Shown in pieces: positions 17,820-25,441 of a stretch of DNA of 64,000 nucleotides. A model generated the notes under the pieces. The model had not been told where the DNA came from. It did not search any database and worked only from the letters and a program-made list of their open reading frames with translations. A program made the position numbers and the translations under genes. The stretch comes from DASPKT01 sp035626475 (lineage in GTDB: Bacteria > Pseudomonadota > Alphaproteobacteria > Azospirillales > Azospirillaceae). The stretch spans positions 120,789 to 184,788 of the forward strand of contig DASPNP010000032.1 in the NCBI GenBank assembly GCA_035626475.1, written 5' to 3'. Position 1 is the first letter of the stretch. Each line of letters begins with the position of its first letter.

Positions 17820-18425
17820 CTAAACGCCTTTGGGCTCCGGCCGGCGCAGCATTCTGACGAGGGCGGCCAGCGCCCGCAAGGTCGGCCGCTTGCCCTGGCC
17901 GGTCTCCACCACGAAATCGGCGCGGCGGCGCTTCTCGGCGTCGGGCAGCTGGCGGGCCAGGATGGCGTCCAGCTTCTCCGGACTCATGCCGGGCCGGGCC
18001 AGCACCCGGGCGCGCTGCACCTCCGGAGGTGCGGAGACCACCAGCACCTTGTCCACCCGGTGCTCGCCGCCGGTCTCAAAAAGCAGGGGGATGTCCAGCA
18101 CCGCCAGCGGGCAGCCCCGCGCCCGAGCCTCGGCCAGGAAGGCGTCGGCATCGGCGCGGGCCAGCGGATGGACGATGGCCTCCAGCCGCTTCAACGCCTC
18201 CGCGTCGCCCAGCACCAGCCGGGACAGCACCGCCCGGTCGACGGCGCCGTCCACCACCGCTTGCGGAAAAGCCGCGGCGATCGGCGCTACCGCCGCGCCG
18301 CCGACGCCGTAGAGCCGGTGGACGGCCGCGTCGGCATCGTGCACCGGGCAGCCGAGCCGCCGCAGCATCGCCGCCGCCGTGGACTTGCCCATGCCGATGG
18401 AGCCGGTCAGGCCGAGGACGATCAC
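17820..18425 (-). CDS. coaE: Dephospho-CoA kinase
   Basis: A 201-residue P-loop kinase that phosphorylates the ribose 3'-hydroxyl of dephospho-CoA, the last step of coenzyme A synthesis. The P-loop is GLTGSIGMGKST at residues 5-16. The CoA-binding DADAAVHRLY and the lid region with LPDAEKRRRADFVVETG follow. The start is GTG 18425, one base downstream of the aroE stop. The coaE-dnaQ pairing is conserved in alphaproteobacteria. Confidence 0.95.
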   Translation of the reverse strand: MIVLGLTGSIGMGKSTAAAMLRRLGCPVHDADAAVHRLYGVGGAAVAPIAAAFPQAVVDGAVDRAVLSRLVLGDAEALKRLEAIVHPLARADADAFLAEARARGCPLAVLDIPLLFETGGEHRVDKVLVVSAPPEVQRARVLARPGMSPEKLDAILARQLPDAEKRRRADFVVETGQGKRPTLRALAALVRMLRRPEPKGV

Positions 18426-18426
18426 C

Positions 18427-19299
18427 TCACAGCCCTTCCAGGATGAAGCGGCGCAGCTCCGGCGTGACCTGCGGCGCCAGGCCGAACCAGGCCTGGAAGC
18501 CCGGCCGCGCCTGGTGCAGCAGCATGCCGATCCCGTCCACCACCTGACAGCCGCGGCGCTTGGCTTCCAGCAGCAGCGGCGTCATCAGCGGCGTGTAGAC
18601 GATGTCGTTGACGATCGCCGTCAAGGGCAGGCGTCCCAGATCGAGGTCCAGCGCCGGATGCCCCGCCATGCCCTGGGTGGTGGTGTTGACCAGCAGCGCC
18701 GCCCCGTCCAGCGCCTTGGCCCGCCATTCCCAGGGCAGCACCGTGATCCGGTCGCCCAGATCGGCGGCCAGCTCCTCCGCCCGCTCGCGGGTGCGGTTGA
18801 CCAGGCGGATCTCCGGCACGCCGGCATCCTGCAGCGCGACGATGACCGCCCGCGCGGCGCCGCCGGCGCCCACCACCACCGCCGGCCCATGCTCCCCCCG
18901 CCATTCCGGGGCGCCTTCGCGCAGATTCTCGAGGAAGCCGAAGCCGTCGGTGTTGCGGCCCTCCAGGCTGCCGTCCGGCAGGACCACCACCGTATTGACG
19001 GCGCCGATGCGCCGCGCCGCCGGATCGACCCGGTCCACCGCTCGCAGCGCCGCCTCCTTGTGCGGCACCGTGATGTTGCAGCCCTTCAGCCCCAATGCCG
19101 GCAATGCCCGCAACGCCTGCTCGAACCGGTCGGGCGGGACGGGCAGGGGGATATAGGTGCCGTCGATCCCGTAGCTCTCCAGCCACCAGCCATGCAGGCG
19201 GGGGCTGCGGGAATGCCCGACCGGCCAGCCCATGACACCGGCCACCATCGCCTTGCCGCTGAGGATCACCGTCCCGACCTCCCGAACCATGCCGTCCAT
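18427..19299 (-). CDS. aroE: Shikimate dehydrogenase
   Basis: A 290-residue NADP-dependent enzyme that reduces 3-dehydroshikimate to shikimate on the way to aromatic amino acids. The substrate-binding motif GWPVGHSRSPRLHGWWLE is near residue 25, and NITVPHKE supplies the catalytic lysine. The nucleotide-binding VVVGAGGAARAVIVAL and the cofactor-specific NRTRERA loop are present. The start at ATG 19299 gives about 17 residues before the first conserved strand; a later start at one of the internal valines is possible. Confidence 0.95.
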   Translation of the reverse strand: MDGMVREVGTVILSGKAMVAGVMGWPVGHSRSPRLHGWWLESYGIDGTYIPLPVPPDRFEQALRALPALGLKGCNITVPHKEAALRAVDRVDPAARRIGAVNTVVVLPDGSLEGRNTDGFGFLENLREGAPEWRGEHGPAVVVGAGGAARAVIVALQDAGVPEIRLVNRTRERAEELAADLGDRITVLPWEWRAKALDGAALLVNTTTQGMAGHPALDLDLGRLPLTAIVNDIVYTPLMTPLLLEAKRRGCQVVDGIGMLLHQARPGFQAWFGLAPQVTPELRRFILEGL

Positions 19300-19329
19300 C
19301 CAGTGCCCGCCATGATGGCAGGCGGGGGC

Positions 19330-19941
19330 TCAGGCCGGCAACACGCCGCGCACCCGCAGCTGGTCCAGCAGCGGCAGCAGCGGCAGGCCCAGGATGGTGG
19401 AATGCTCGCCCAGCACGCGGGAGAAGAGCTGCGCGCCCATCCCCTCGATCTGGTAGGCGCCGACCGAGGTCAGCGCCGCGTCGCCCACCGCGTCCAGGTA
19501 GCGGTCGACGAAATCCTCGCCGAGGCTCCGCATGGTCAGGCTGGCACTGGCGACATGGTGCCAGATGCGCACCCCGTTATGGACCATGACCACGGCCGAG
19601 ATCAGCTTGTGCGTCCGCCCCGACAGGCGCAGCAGCTGGGCGCGCGCCGCCGCCCGGTCGGCGGGCTTGTCGAACCACTCGCCCTCGCATTCCAGCATCT
19701 GGTCGGCGCCGATCGTATGGACCGGCCCGAGATTGCGGGCGACCCGCATGGCCTTCAGCTCGGCCAGCGCCTCGGCGACCTGGGCCGATGTGAAGCCGTC
19801 GGCCCGGCAGGAGCGCTTGACCTCGTCCTCGTCCACCGGCGCCGGTTTGGCGACCACCTCCAGCCCCGCCGCCTCGAGCATGGCCAGGCGGGTGCGGCTG
19901 CCGGACGCCAGGACGATGGGCTCCAGGCTCAGATGCGGCAT
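19330..19941 (-). CDS. Maf family nucleotide pyrophosphatase
   Basis: A 203-residue house-cleaning NTP pyrophosphatase of the Maf/septum-formation family, which hydrolyses modified or non-canonical nucleotides. The start motif LASGSRTRLAMLEAAGL and the GADQ acid motif (HTIGADQMLECEG) are intact; further on comes GAYQIEGMGAQLFSRV. The start is set at ATG 19941, one base from the ppsR stop and giving the usual N-terminus PHLSLEPIVLASGS; an ATG 24 bases upstream would overlap ppsR. In Escherichia coli the YceF and YhdE branches have different substrates, and the branch here is not decided. Confidence 0.92.
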   Translation of the reverse strand: MPHLSLEPIVLASGSRTRLAMLEAAGLEVVAKPAPVDEDEVKRSCRADGFTSAQVAEALAELKAMRVARNLGPVHTIGADQMLECEGEWFDKPADRAAARAQLLRLSGRTHKLISAVVMVHNGVRIWHHVASASLTMRSLGEDFVDRYLDAVGDAALTSVGAYQIEGMGAQLFSRVLGEHSTILGLPLLPLLDQLRVRGVLPA

Positions 19942-19942
19942 C

Positions 19943-20794
19943 TCAGTCGGCTCCTTGCGTGGCACCGCCCGGCCGGCGGCGGGCCAGCAGCATCATGATC
20001 TCGGCCGCCGTCTCCTCGATGGAGCGGCGGGTCACGTCCAGCACCGGCCAGCCGCGGCGGCTGTAGTAGCGCCGCGCCTCCGACAGCTCGTTGCGCACCT
20101 TCTCCGGATCGACATAGCTGGTCTCCTCGCCCTGGTTCAGCAGGCGCAGCCGGTTGCGGCGGATCTGGATCAGCCGCTCGGGGTCCTTGGTCAGCCCCAC
20201 CACCAGCGGCCGCGACACCTGCTCCAGCTCCGGGGGCAGGGGGCAGCCGGGCACGAAGGGGATGTTGGCCGCCTTGATGCCCCGGTTGGCGAGATAGATG
20301 CAGGTCGGCGTCTTGGAGGTGCGCGACACGCCCACCAGGATCACGTCGGCCTCGTGCAGCTCCCAGGCGGTCTGGCCATCGTCGTGGGCCAGCGCGAAGT
20401 CCATGGCGTCGATGCGGCCGAAATACTCGGCGTCCAGCGCGTGCTGGCGGCCGGGCTGGCTCTGCGATTCCAGCCCCAGATAGGCGGCCAGGGCGTTGAT
20501 CAGCGGGTCCAGCACGGGGATGCAGGGGATCTGGATCTCGCGGCAGGTGTCCTGCAGCTTGCGCCGCAGCCGCTCGTTCACCAGCGTGAACATCACCAGG
20601 CCCGGATTATCCCGGATGCCGTCGATGACCATGTCCAGCTGCCGGTCGGTGCGGACCAGGTTCCAGAAATGCTCGATCGGCTCGACCTTGTCGAACTGCG
20701 AGACGCAGGCCCGGGCCACCGAGTTGATGGTCTCGCCGGTCGCGTCCGATACCAGGTGGAGATGGAACTGCTTGGTCGGGTTGTCGGGGGTCAC
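19943..20794 (-). CDS. ppsR: Pyruvate phosphate dikinase regulatory protein (bifunctional kinase/phosphorylase)
   Basis: A 283-residue DUF299 protein, predicted to inactivate pyruvate phosphate dikinase or PEP synthase by ADP-dependent phosphorylation and to reactivate it. The N-terminus FHLHLVSDATGETINSV and the P-loop-like GVSRTSKTPTCIYLA with downstream NIPFVPGCPLP are family signatures. The start is GTG 20794; the open frame continues into the origin region, but those 65 residues are not conserved. It is transcribed away from the putative oriC and is the first gene of the leftward operon. In other alphaproteobacteria a homologue of this gene likewise flanks the origin. Confidence 0.94.
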   Translation of the reverse strand: MTPDNPTKQFHLHLVSDATGETINSVARACVSQFDKVEPIEHFWNLVRTDRQLDMVIDGIRDNPGLVMFTLVNERLRRKLQDTCREIQIPCIPVLDPLINALAAYLGLESQSQPGRQHALDAEYFGRIDAMDFALAHDDGQTAWELHEADVILVGVSRTSKTPTCIYLANRGIKAANIPFVPGCPLPPELEQVSRPLVVGLTKDPERLIQIRRNRLRLLNQGEETSYVDPEKVRNELSEARRYYSRRGWPVLDVTRRSIEETAAEIMMLLARRRPGGATQGAD

Positions 20795-21231
20795 GGGCCG
20801 GCTCGCTCGGGCTGGGGGCGGGTGGGGAATGGGGGACAAGTCGGGGATAAGTGCCAGGGTTATACCCATTGGCCGAGGCGGCCGACGGATTGCCCACTTG
20901 ACGGTTACACGCCGGGGTACGGTTGGCCGCCGGTGGACGGCGGCGTCGGCTGTGCGGGAGAGTCCGGGACGAAGGACCGCGGCCGGCACTTATCCCCAGG
21001 ACTCTCCCACCCGCCGGACTCTATAGCATCCAAGCTCCGGCGCGCGGAACCCCGCCTTCCATCCACATCCGCAAGGGGTGGCGCACGGGCGGTGCGGCAC
21101 CTGTGGACAGATCCGGGATGGCCGGGAATTCCCGTTATCCACAGGACCAATCACAGCTCCCATTCCTTTTCAAAAGTAAGTCAGAGTAGAAAGGGGCAGG
21201 GAAAAACCGTGTGCATAGAAAGACGGGCGGC
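20795..21231. other. oriC: Putative chromosomal replication origin (oriC)
   Basis: This 437-bp gap separates the divergent ppsR and hemE genes. It contains one perfect DnaA box TTATCCACA (21135-21143), a one-mismatch box TTATCCCCA (20990-20998), and weaker ones at 20842 (complement), 20860, 21059 and 21102 (complement). GGGGATAAGTGCC (20843-20855) is repeated exactly inverted at 20985-20997. Three GANTC sites, targets of the CcrM methylase, lie at 20960, 21000 and 21017. The stretch after the strong box, 21150-21210, is A/T-rich for this genome and could be the unwinding region. In Caulobacter and Rickettsia oriC also lies next to hemE. No CtrA-type TTAA-N7-TTAA site was seen. Confidence 0.8.
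21135..21143 (+). promoter_or_regulatory. Consensus DnaA box in putative oriC
   Basis: An exact TTATCCACA 9-mer lies 89 bases before the hemE start. It is the only perfect match in the origin gap and is followed by the A/T-rich stretch, the usual order in bacterial origins. Confidence 0.85.
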
Positions 21232-22287
21232 ATGACGACGATCGCTGACAAGCGCCTCCTGCGCGCGCTCCGGGGCGAGACGCTGGACCGGCCGCCCTTC
21301 TGGCTGATGCGCCAGGCCGGCCGCTATCTGCCGGAGTACAAGGCCACCCGCGCCCAGGCCGGCGGCTTCCTGGACCTCTGCTACAATCCGGAACTCGCCT
21401 GCGAGGTGACGCTGCAGCCGATCCGCCGCTACGGCATGGACGCGGCCATCCTGTTCTCCGACATCCTGGTGGTGCCGCACGCGCTGGGCCAGAAGGTCTG
21501 GTTCGCCGAAGGGGAGGGGCCGCGCCTCGAGCCGATCCGCGACGCGGCCGGCCTGTCGGTGCTGAAGCCCGAGCATCTGCACGAGCGCGCGGCCGCGGTG
21601 TACGAGGCGGTGCGGCTGATCCGGGCGGGCCTGCCGTCGGAGACGACGCTGATCGGCTTCTGCGGCAGTCCCTGGACCGTGGCGAGCTACATGGTCGAGG
21701 GCATGGGCTCCAAGGAGTATCTGCACGCCAAGCGCTGGGCCTTCTCCGACCCGGCCGGCTTCATGAAGCTGATCGACATCCTGGTCGACGCCTCGATCGA
21801 GTATCTGTCGGCCCAGGTCCAGGCCGGCGCCGAGGTGCTGCAGCTGTTCGACAGCTGGGCCGGCGCCCTGGCGCCCCGGCAGTTCCAGGAGCTGGTGGTG
21901 GAGCCGACGCGCCGCATCGTGGCGGGGATCAAGGCCCGGCATCCGGATGTGCCGGTGATCGGCTTCCCGCGCCAGGCCGGCTTCAACATCGGTTCCTATC
22001 TCGACCGTGCCGGCGTGGACGCGGTCGGGCTCGATACCGGCGTGCCGGTGGACTGGGCGGCCGCCAACCTGCAGACGCGGATGCCGGTGCAGGGCAATCT
22101 CGACCCGGTGACGCTGGTGGCCGGCGGCGAGGCGCTGCGCACGGCGACTCTGGACATCCTGAAGGCGCTCGGCGACGGGCCGTTCGTCTTCAATCTGGGC
22201 CACGGCATCCTGCAGCAGACCCCGCCGGAGAACGTGACGGTGCTGGCCGACTTGATCCGGCGCTGGCCGGAGCTACGTAACGGCTGA
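21232..22287 (+). CDS. hemE: Uroporphyrinogen decarboxylase
   Basis: A 351-residue enzyme converting uroporphyrinogen III to coproporphyrinogen III in haem synthesis. The signature RPPFWLMRQAGRYLPEYKAT carries the conserved arginines, and AILFSDILVVPHALG the catalytic Asp. GFCGSPWTVASYMVEG also fits. The start is set at ATG 21232 (MTTIADKRLLRALRGE); a GTG 21 bases upstream is also in frame. It begins the hemE-hemH-hemJ-rho series leading away from the putative origin. Confidence 0.97.
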   Translation: MTTIADKRLLRALRGETLDRPPFWLMRQAGRYLPEYKATRAQAGGFLDLCYNPELACEVTLQPIRRYGMDAAILFSDILVVPHALGQKVWFAEGEGPRLEPIRDAAGLSVLKPEHLHERAAAVYEAVRLIRAGLPSETTLIGFCGSPWTVASYMVEGMGSKEYLHAKRWAFSDPAGFMKLIDILVDASIEYLSAQVQAGAEVLQLFDSWAGALAPRQFQELVVEPTRRIVAGIKARHPDVPVIGFPRQAGFNIGSYLDRAGVDAVGLDTGVPVDWAAANLQTRMPVQGNLDPVTLVAGGEALRTATLDILKALGDGPFVFNLGHGILQQTPPENVTVLADLIRRWPELRNG

Positions 22288-22323
22288 GTTCCCTTCCCCG
22301 TCCGAACCGGGTATCACCCCCGC

Positions 22324-23385
22324 ATGAACCCCACGCCCGACACCGGACGCCGCCGAATCGCGGTCGTCCTCTTCAACCTTGGCGGCCCGGACAGCCCGGA
22401 TGCCGTGCGGCCGTTCCTGTTCAACCTGTTCAACGACCCCGCCATCATCCGGGTGCCGAACCCGATGCGCTTCCTTCTGGCGAAGCTCATCTCCGGGCGC
22501 CGCGCGCCGGTGGCGCAGGGGATCTACGAGAAGCTCGGCGGCAAGAGCCCGCTGCTGGAGAACACCGAGGCGCAGGCCCGCGCGCTCGAGGCGGCGCTGT
22601 GGGACGAGGGCGAGGTGAAGGCCTTCATCGCCATGCGCTACTGGCATCCGATGGCCGAGGCGACCGCGCACGACGTCAAGGCCTGGGGCCCGGACGAGGT
22701 GGTGCTGCTGCCGCTCTACCCGCAATGGTCGACGACGACCTCCGCCTCCAGCCTGCGGGTCTGGCACCAGGCGGCCGCGGCGGCGGGGTTGAGCGCGCCG
22801 GCGCGCACGCTGTGCTGCTATCCGACCGATCAGGGCTTCGTCGGGGCCACCGCCAAGCTGCTGCGCTGGGGCATCGCCGAGGCGGCCGCGCACGGCACGC
22901 CGCGGGTGCTGTTCTCCGCCCACGGGCTGCCGGAGAAGGTGGTCCGGGGCGGCGATCCCTACCAGTGGCAGTGCGAGCGGACCAGCGAGGCGATCGTCAA
23001 GGCGCTCGACATGCCGGGGCTGGACTGGGTCTCCTGCTACCAGAGCCGGGTCGGGCCGCTGAAATGGATCGGCCCCTCGACCGACGAGGAGATCCACCGG
23101 GCCGGCCGCGACAAGGTGCCGGTCGTGGTGGTGCCCATGGCTTTCGTCTCGGAGCATTCCGAGACTCTGGTGGAGATCGAGGAGGAGTACCGGGAGCTGG
23201 CGCACGAGGTCGGCGTCCCGTACTTCGTCCGCGTGCCTGCGGTGGGGGTCGAGCCCGACTTCGTGCAGGGGCTGGCGAACCTGGTGCGGCAGGCCCGCGC
23301 CTCGGGCCGGACCCTGTGCTCGCAGGACGGCGGCCGTATCTGCCCCTCGGGGTTCAAGGGCTGCCCGCACGGCACCAAGCAATAA
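22324..23385 (+). CDS. hemH: Ferrochelatase
   Basis: A 353-residue enzyme inserting ferrous iron into protoporphyrin IX to make haem. The N-terminus VVLFNLGGPDSPDAVRPFL and the catalytic-histidine region RVLFSAHGLPEKVV are clear, as is QSRVGPLKWIGPSTDEEI. The C-terminus holds a cysteine cluster (C in TLCSQDGG, C in RICPSG, C in KGCPHG), like the forms from Caulobacter and mycobacteria known to carry a [2Fe-2S] cluster. It lies 36 bases after hemE and 22 before hemJ, in one haem operon. Confidence 0.96.
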   Translation: MNPTPDTGRRRIAVVLFNLGGPDSPDAVRPFLFNLFNDPAIIRVPNPMRFLLAKLISGRRAPVAQGIYEKLGGKSPLLENTEAQARALEAALWDEGEVKAFIAMRYWHPMAEATAHDVKAWGPDEVVLLPLYPQWSTTTSASSLRVWHQAAAAAGLSAPARTLCCYPTDQGFVGATAKLLRWGIAEAAAHGTPRVLFSAHGLPEKVVRGGDPYQWQCERTSEAIVKALDMPGLDWVSCYQSRVGPLKWIGPSTDEEIHRAGRDKVPVVVVPMAFVSEHSETLVEIEEEYRELAHEVGVPYFVRVPAVGVEPDFVQGLANLVRQARASGRTLCSQDGGRICPSGFKGCPHGTKQ

Positions 23386-23407
23386 AATTCCGGGGGAGGG
23401 GGGTCCG

Positions 23408-23836
23408 ATGGCGTATCTCTGGATCAAGGCGCTGCACGTCGTCGCCATCATCTCCTGGATGGCGGGCCTGCTCTACCTGCCCCGGCTGTTCGTCTACCAT
23501 GCCGACACCCCGGCCGGGACGCCCCAGTCCGAGACCTTCAAGATCATGGAGCGCCGCCTGCTGCGCGGCATCATGAACCCCGCGATGATCGTCGCCTGGG
23601 CCGCCGGCCTCACCATGATCTGGCTGAATCCCGGCCTGATGCAGGAGGGCTGGCTGCACGCGAAGCTGACCTTCGTCGTGCTGCTCACCGTCTCGCACAT
23701 GGCGATGGCGAAGTGGCGCAAGGACTTCGAGGCCGACCGCAACACCCGCCCGGCCAAGTTCTACCGGGTCATGAATGAGGTCCCCACCCTGTTCATGCTG
23801 GTGATCGTCGCGATGGTCATCGTGCGCCCCTTCTGA
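23408..23836 (+). CDS. hemJ: Protoporphyrinogen IX oxidase, HemJ type
   Basis: A 142-residue four-helix membrane protein that oxidises protoporphyrinogen IX. The conserved histidine is in LWIKALHVVAIISWMAGLLYLP and the conserved lysine in HAKLTFVVLLTVSHMAM (both quoted within about residues 4-110). It fills the gap left by the lack of HemG or HemY here and completes the hemE-hemH-hemJ set. GGGGGAGGGG precedes the ATG. Length and helix spacing are typical of the UPF0093/HemJ family. Confidence 0.93.
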   Translation: MAYLWIKALHVVAIISWMAGLLYLPRLFVYHADTPAGTPQSETFKIMERRLLRGIMNPAMIVAWAAGLTMIWLNPGLMQEGWLHAKLTFVVLLTVSHMAMAKWRKDFEADRNTRPAKFYRVMNEVPTLFMLVIVAMVIVRPF

Positions 23837-24091
23837 CGCCGGATCGGGCCGCCGCCCGCCTCGCCGGAAGAGACGGGCGTACCGCCGATTTTGCTTTGAC
23901 TTGCCCGCGCCACCTGGGATACCCATGGCAACCGAAGGCCCACTCTCCGAGATTCCTCGCTGAATCTCCGCGGCCCCTCCCCGGGGTAGCGTCAGAGATC
24001 ACAGAACCGGGCCGACCTTCCCCACCTCCCCTCGGCGCCGTCCGGACGCATGATCGCCGGCCCGCCAGGACCCCTCCCCTACAGGCTCCCG
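23837..24091 (+). promoter_or_regulatory. rho leader region with possible promoter
   Basis: These 255 bases hold no gene. A possible sigma-70 promoter is TTGACT (23896-23901), 16 bases, then GATACC (23918-23923); the -10 match is poor. This would leave a leader of about 165 bases before rho. Long leaders allow Rho autoregulation in other bacteria, but no known element was recognised here. Confidence 0.4.
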
Positions 24092-25354
24092 ATGAACCTC
24101 CAAGACTTGAAGGCCAAGTCGCCCGCTGAACTCCTGGCGTTCGCCGAGGAGCTGCAGATCGAGAACGCCGGCACCCTGCGCAAGCAGGACATGATGTTCG
24201 CCATCCTGAAGCAGCTGGCCGAGAACGACATCCCGATCTACGGCGAGGGCGTGCTGGAGGTGCTGCAGGACGGGTTCGGGTTCCTGCGCTCGCCGGAGGC
24301 CAATTACCTGCCGGGTCCGGACGACATCTACGTCTCCCCCAGCCAGGTGCGCCGCTTCGGCCTGCGCACCGGCGACACGGTCGAGGGGCAGATCCGCGCG
24401 CCCAAGGACGGCGAGCGCTACTTCGCCCTGCTGAAGGTCAACTCGATCAACTTCGACCATCCGGACAAGGTCCGGCACCGGATCAACTTCGACAACCTCA
24501 CCCCGCTGTACCCCGAGGAGCGGCTGAAGCTGGAGATCGAGGACCCGGTCCGCAACAAGAAGGACATGACCACCCGGGTCATCGACCTGGTGGCGCCGCT
24601 GGGCAAGGGCCAGCGCGCCCTGATCGTGGCGCCGCCGCGCACCGGCAAGACCGTGATGCTGCAGAACGTGGCGCACTCGATCGCCACCAACCATCCCGAG
24701 GTCTACCTGATCGTGCTGCTCATCGACGAGCGGCCCGAGGAGGTGACCGACATGGCCCGTTCCGTCCGCGGCGAGGTCATCAGCTCCACCTTCGACGAGC
24801 CGGCGACCCGCCACGTCCAGGTGACCGAGATGGTGCTGGAGAAGGCCAAGCGCCTGGTCGAGCACAAGCGCGACGTGGTGATCCTGCTGGACAGCATCAC
24901 CCGCCTCGCCCGCGCCTACAACACGGTGGTCCCCTCCTCCGGCAAGGTGCTGACGGGCGGCGTCGACGCCAACGCCCTGCAGCGGCCCAAGCGATTCTTC
25001 GGCGCCGCGCGCAACATCGAGGAGGGCGGCAGCCTGACCATCATCGCCACCGCGCTGATCGACACGGGATCGCGCATGGACGAGGTGATCTTCGAGGAGT
25101 TCAAGGGCACCGGCAACTCCGAGATCGTGCTGGATCGCAAGCTCTCGGACAAGCGCGTCTTCCCCTCGATCGACATCCAGAAGTCCGGCACCCGCAAGGA
25201 GGAGCTGCTGGTCGAGAAGGGCACCATGGCCAAGATGTGGGTGCTGCGCCGCATCCTCAACCCGATGGGCGCCACCGACGCGGTGGAATTCCTCCTCGAC
25301 AAACTCAAGCAATCCAAGCAGAATTCCGACTTCTTCGAGAGCATGAACCAGTAG
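24092..25354 (+). CDS. rho: Transcription termination factor Rho
   Basis: A 420-residue hexameric RNA helicase that ends transcription and curbs pervasive antisense RNA. The N-terminal domain LQDLKAKSPAELLAFAEEL is followed by the RNA-binding cold-shock-like fold with GVLEVLQDGFGFLRS. The ATPase part has Walker A APPRTGKTVML, Walker B VVILLDSITRLARAYN and the Q/R-loop region around LTGGVDANALQRPKRFFGAARN (given here from about residue 288). The start ATG 24092 gives the standard MNLQDLK N-terminus; the extra 14 upstream codons are not conserved. A 9-bp hairpin follows the stop. Confidence 0.97.
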   Translation: MNLQDLKAKSPAELLAFAEELQIENAGTLRKQDMMFAILKQLAENDIPIYGEGVLEVLQDGFGFLRSPEANYLPGPDDIYVSPSQVRRFGLRTGDTVEGQIRAPKDGERYFALLKVNSINFDHPDKVRHRINFDNLTPLYPEERLKLEIEDPVRNKKDMTTRVIDLVAPLGKGQRALIVAPPRTGKTVMLQNVAHSIATNHPEVYLIVLLIDERPEEVTDMARSVRGEVISSTFDEPATRHVQVTEMVLEKAKRLVEHKRDVVILLDSITRLARAYNTVVPSSGKVLTGGVDANALQRPKRFFGAARNIEEGGSLTIIATALIDTGSRMDEVIFEEFKGTGNSEIVLDRKLSDKRVFPSIDIQKSGTRKEELLVEKGTMAKMWVLRRILNPMGATDAVEFLLDKLKQSKQNSDFFESMNQ

Positions 25355-25370
25355 CGTCCAGACCATACCG

Positions 25371-25394
25371 GCGACCTGCATTAAGGCAGGTCGC
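25371..25394 (+). terminator. Hairpin downstream of rho
   Basis: A perfect 9-bp stem, GCGACCTGC and GCAGGTCGC, closes a 6-base loop 16 bases past the rho stop. No T-run follows, so it is either a Rho-type or weak terminator or a 3'-end stabiliser. Confidence 0.5.
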
Positions 25395-25441
25395 AGGGGC
25401 ATGGGGCCGGTACCCGGAAACATCTGACGCGACCCCACGCG

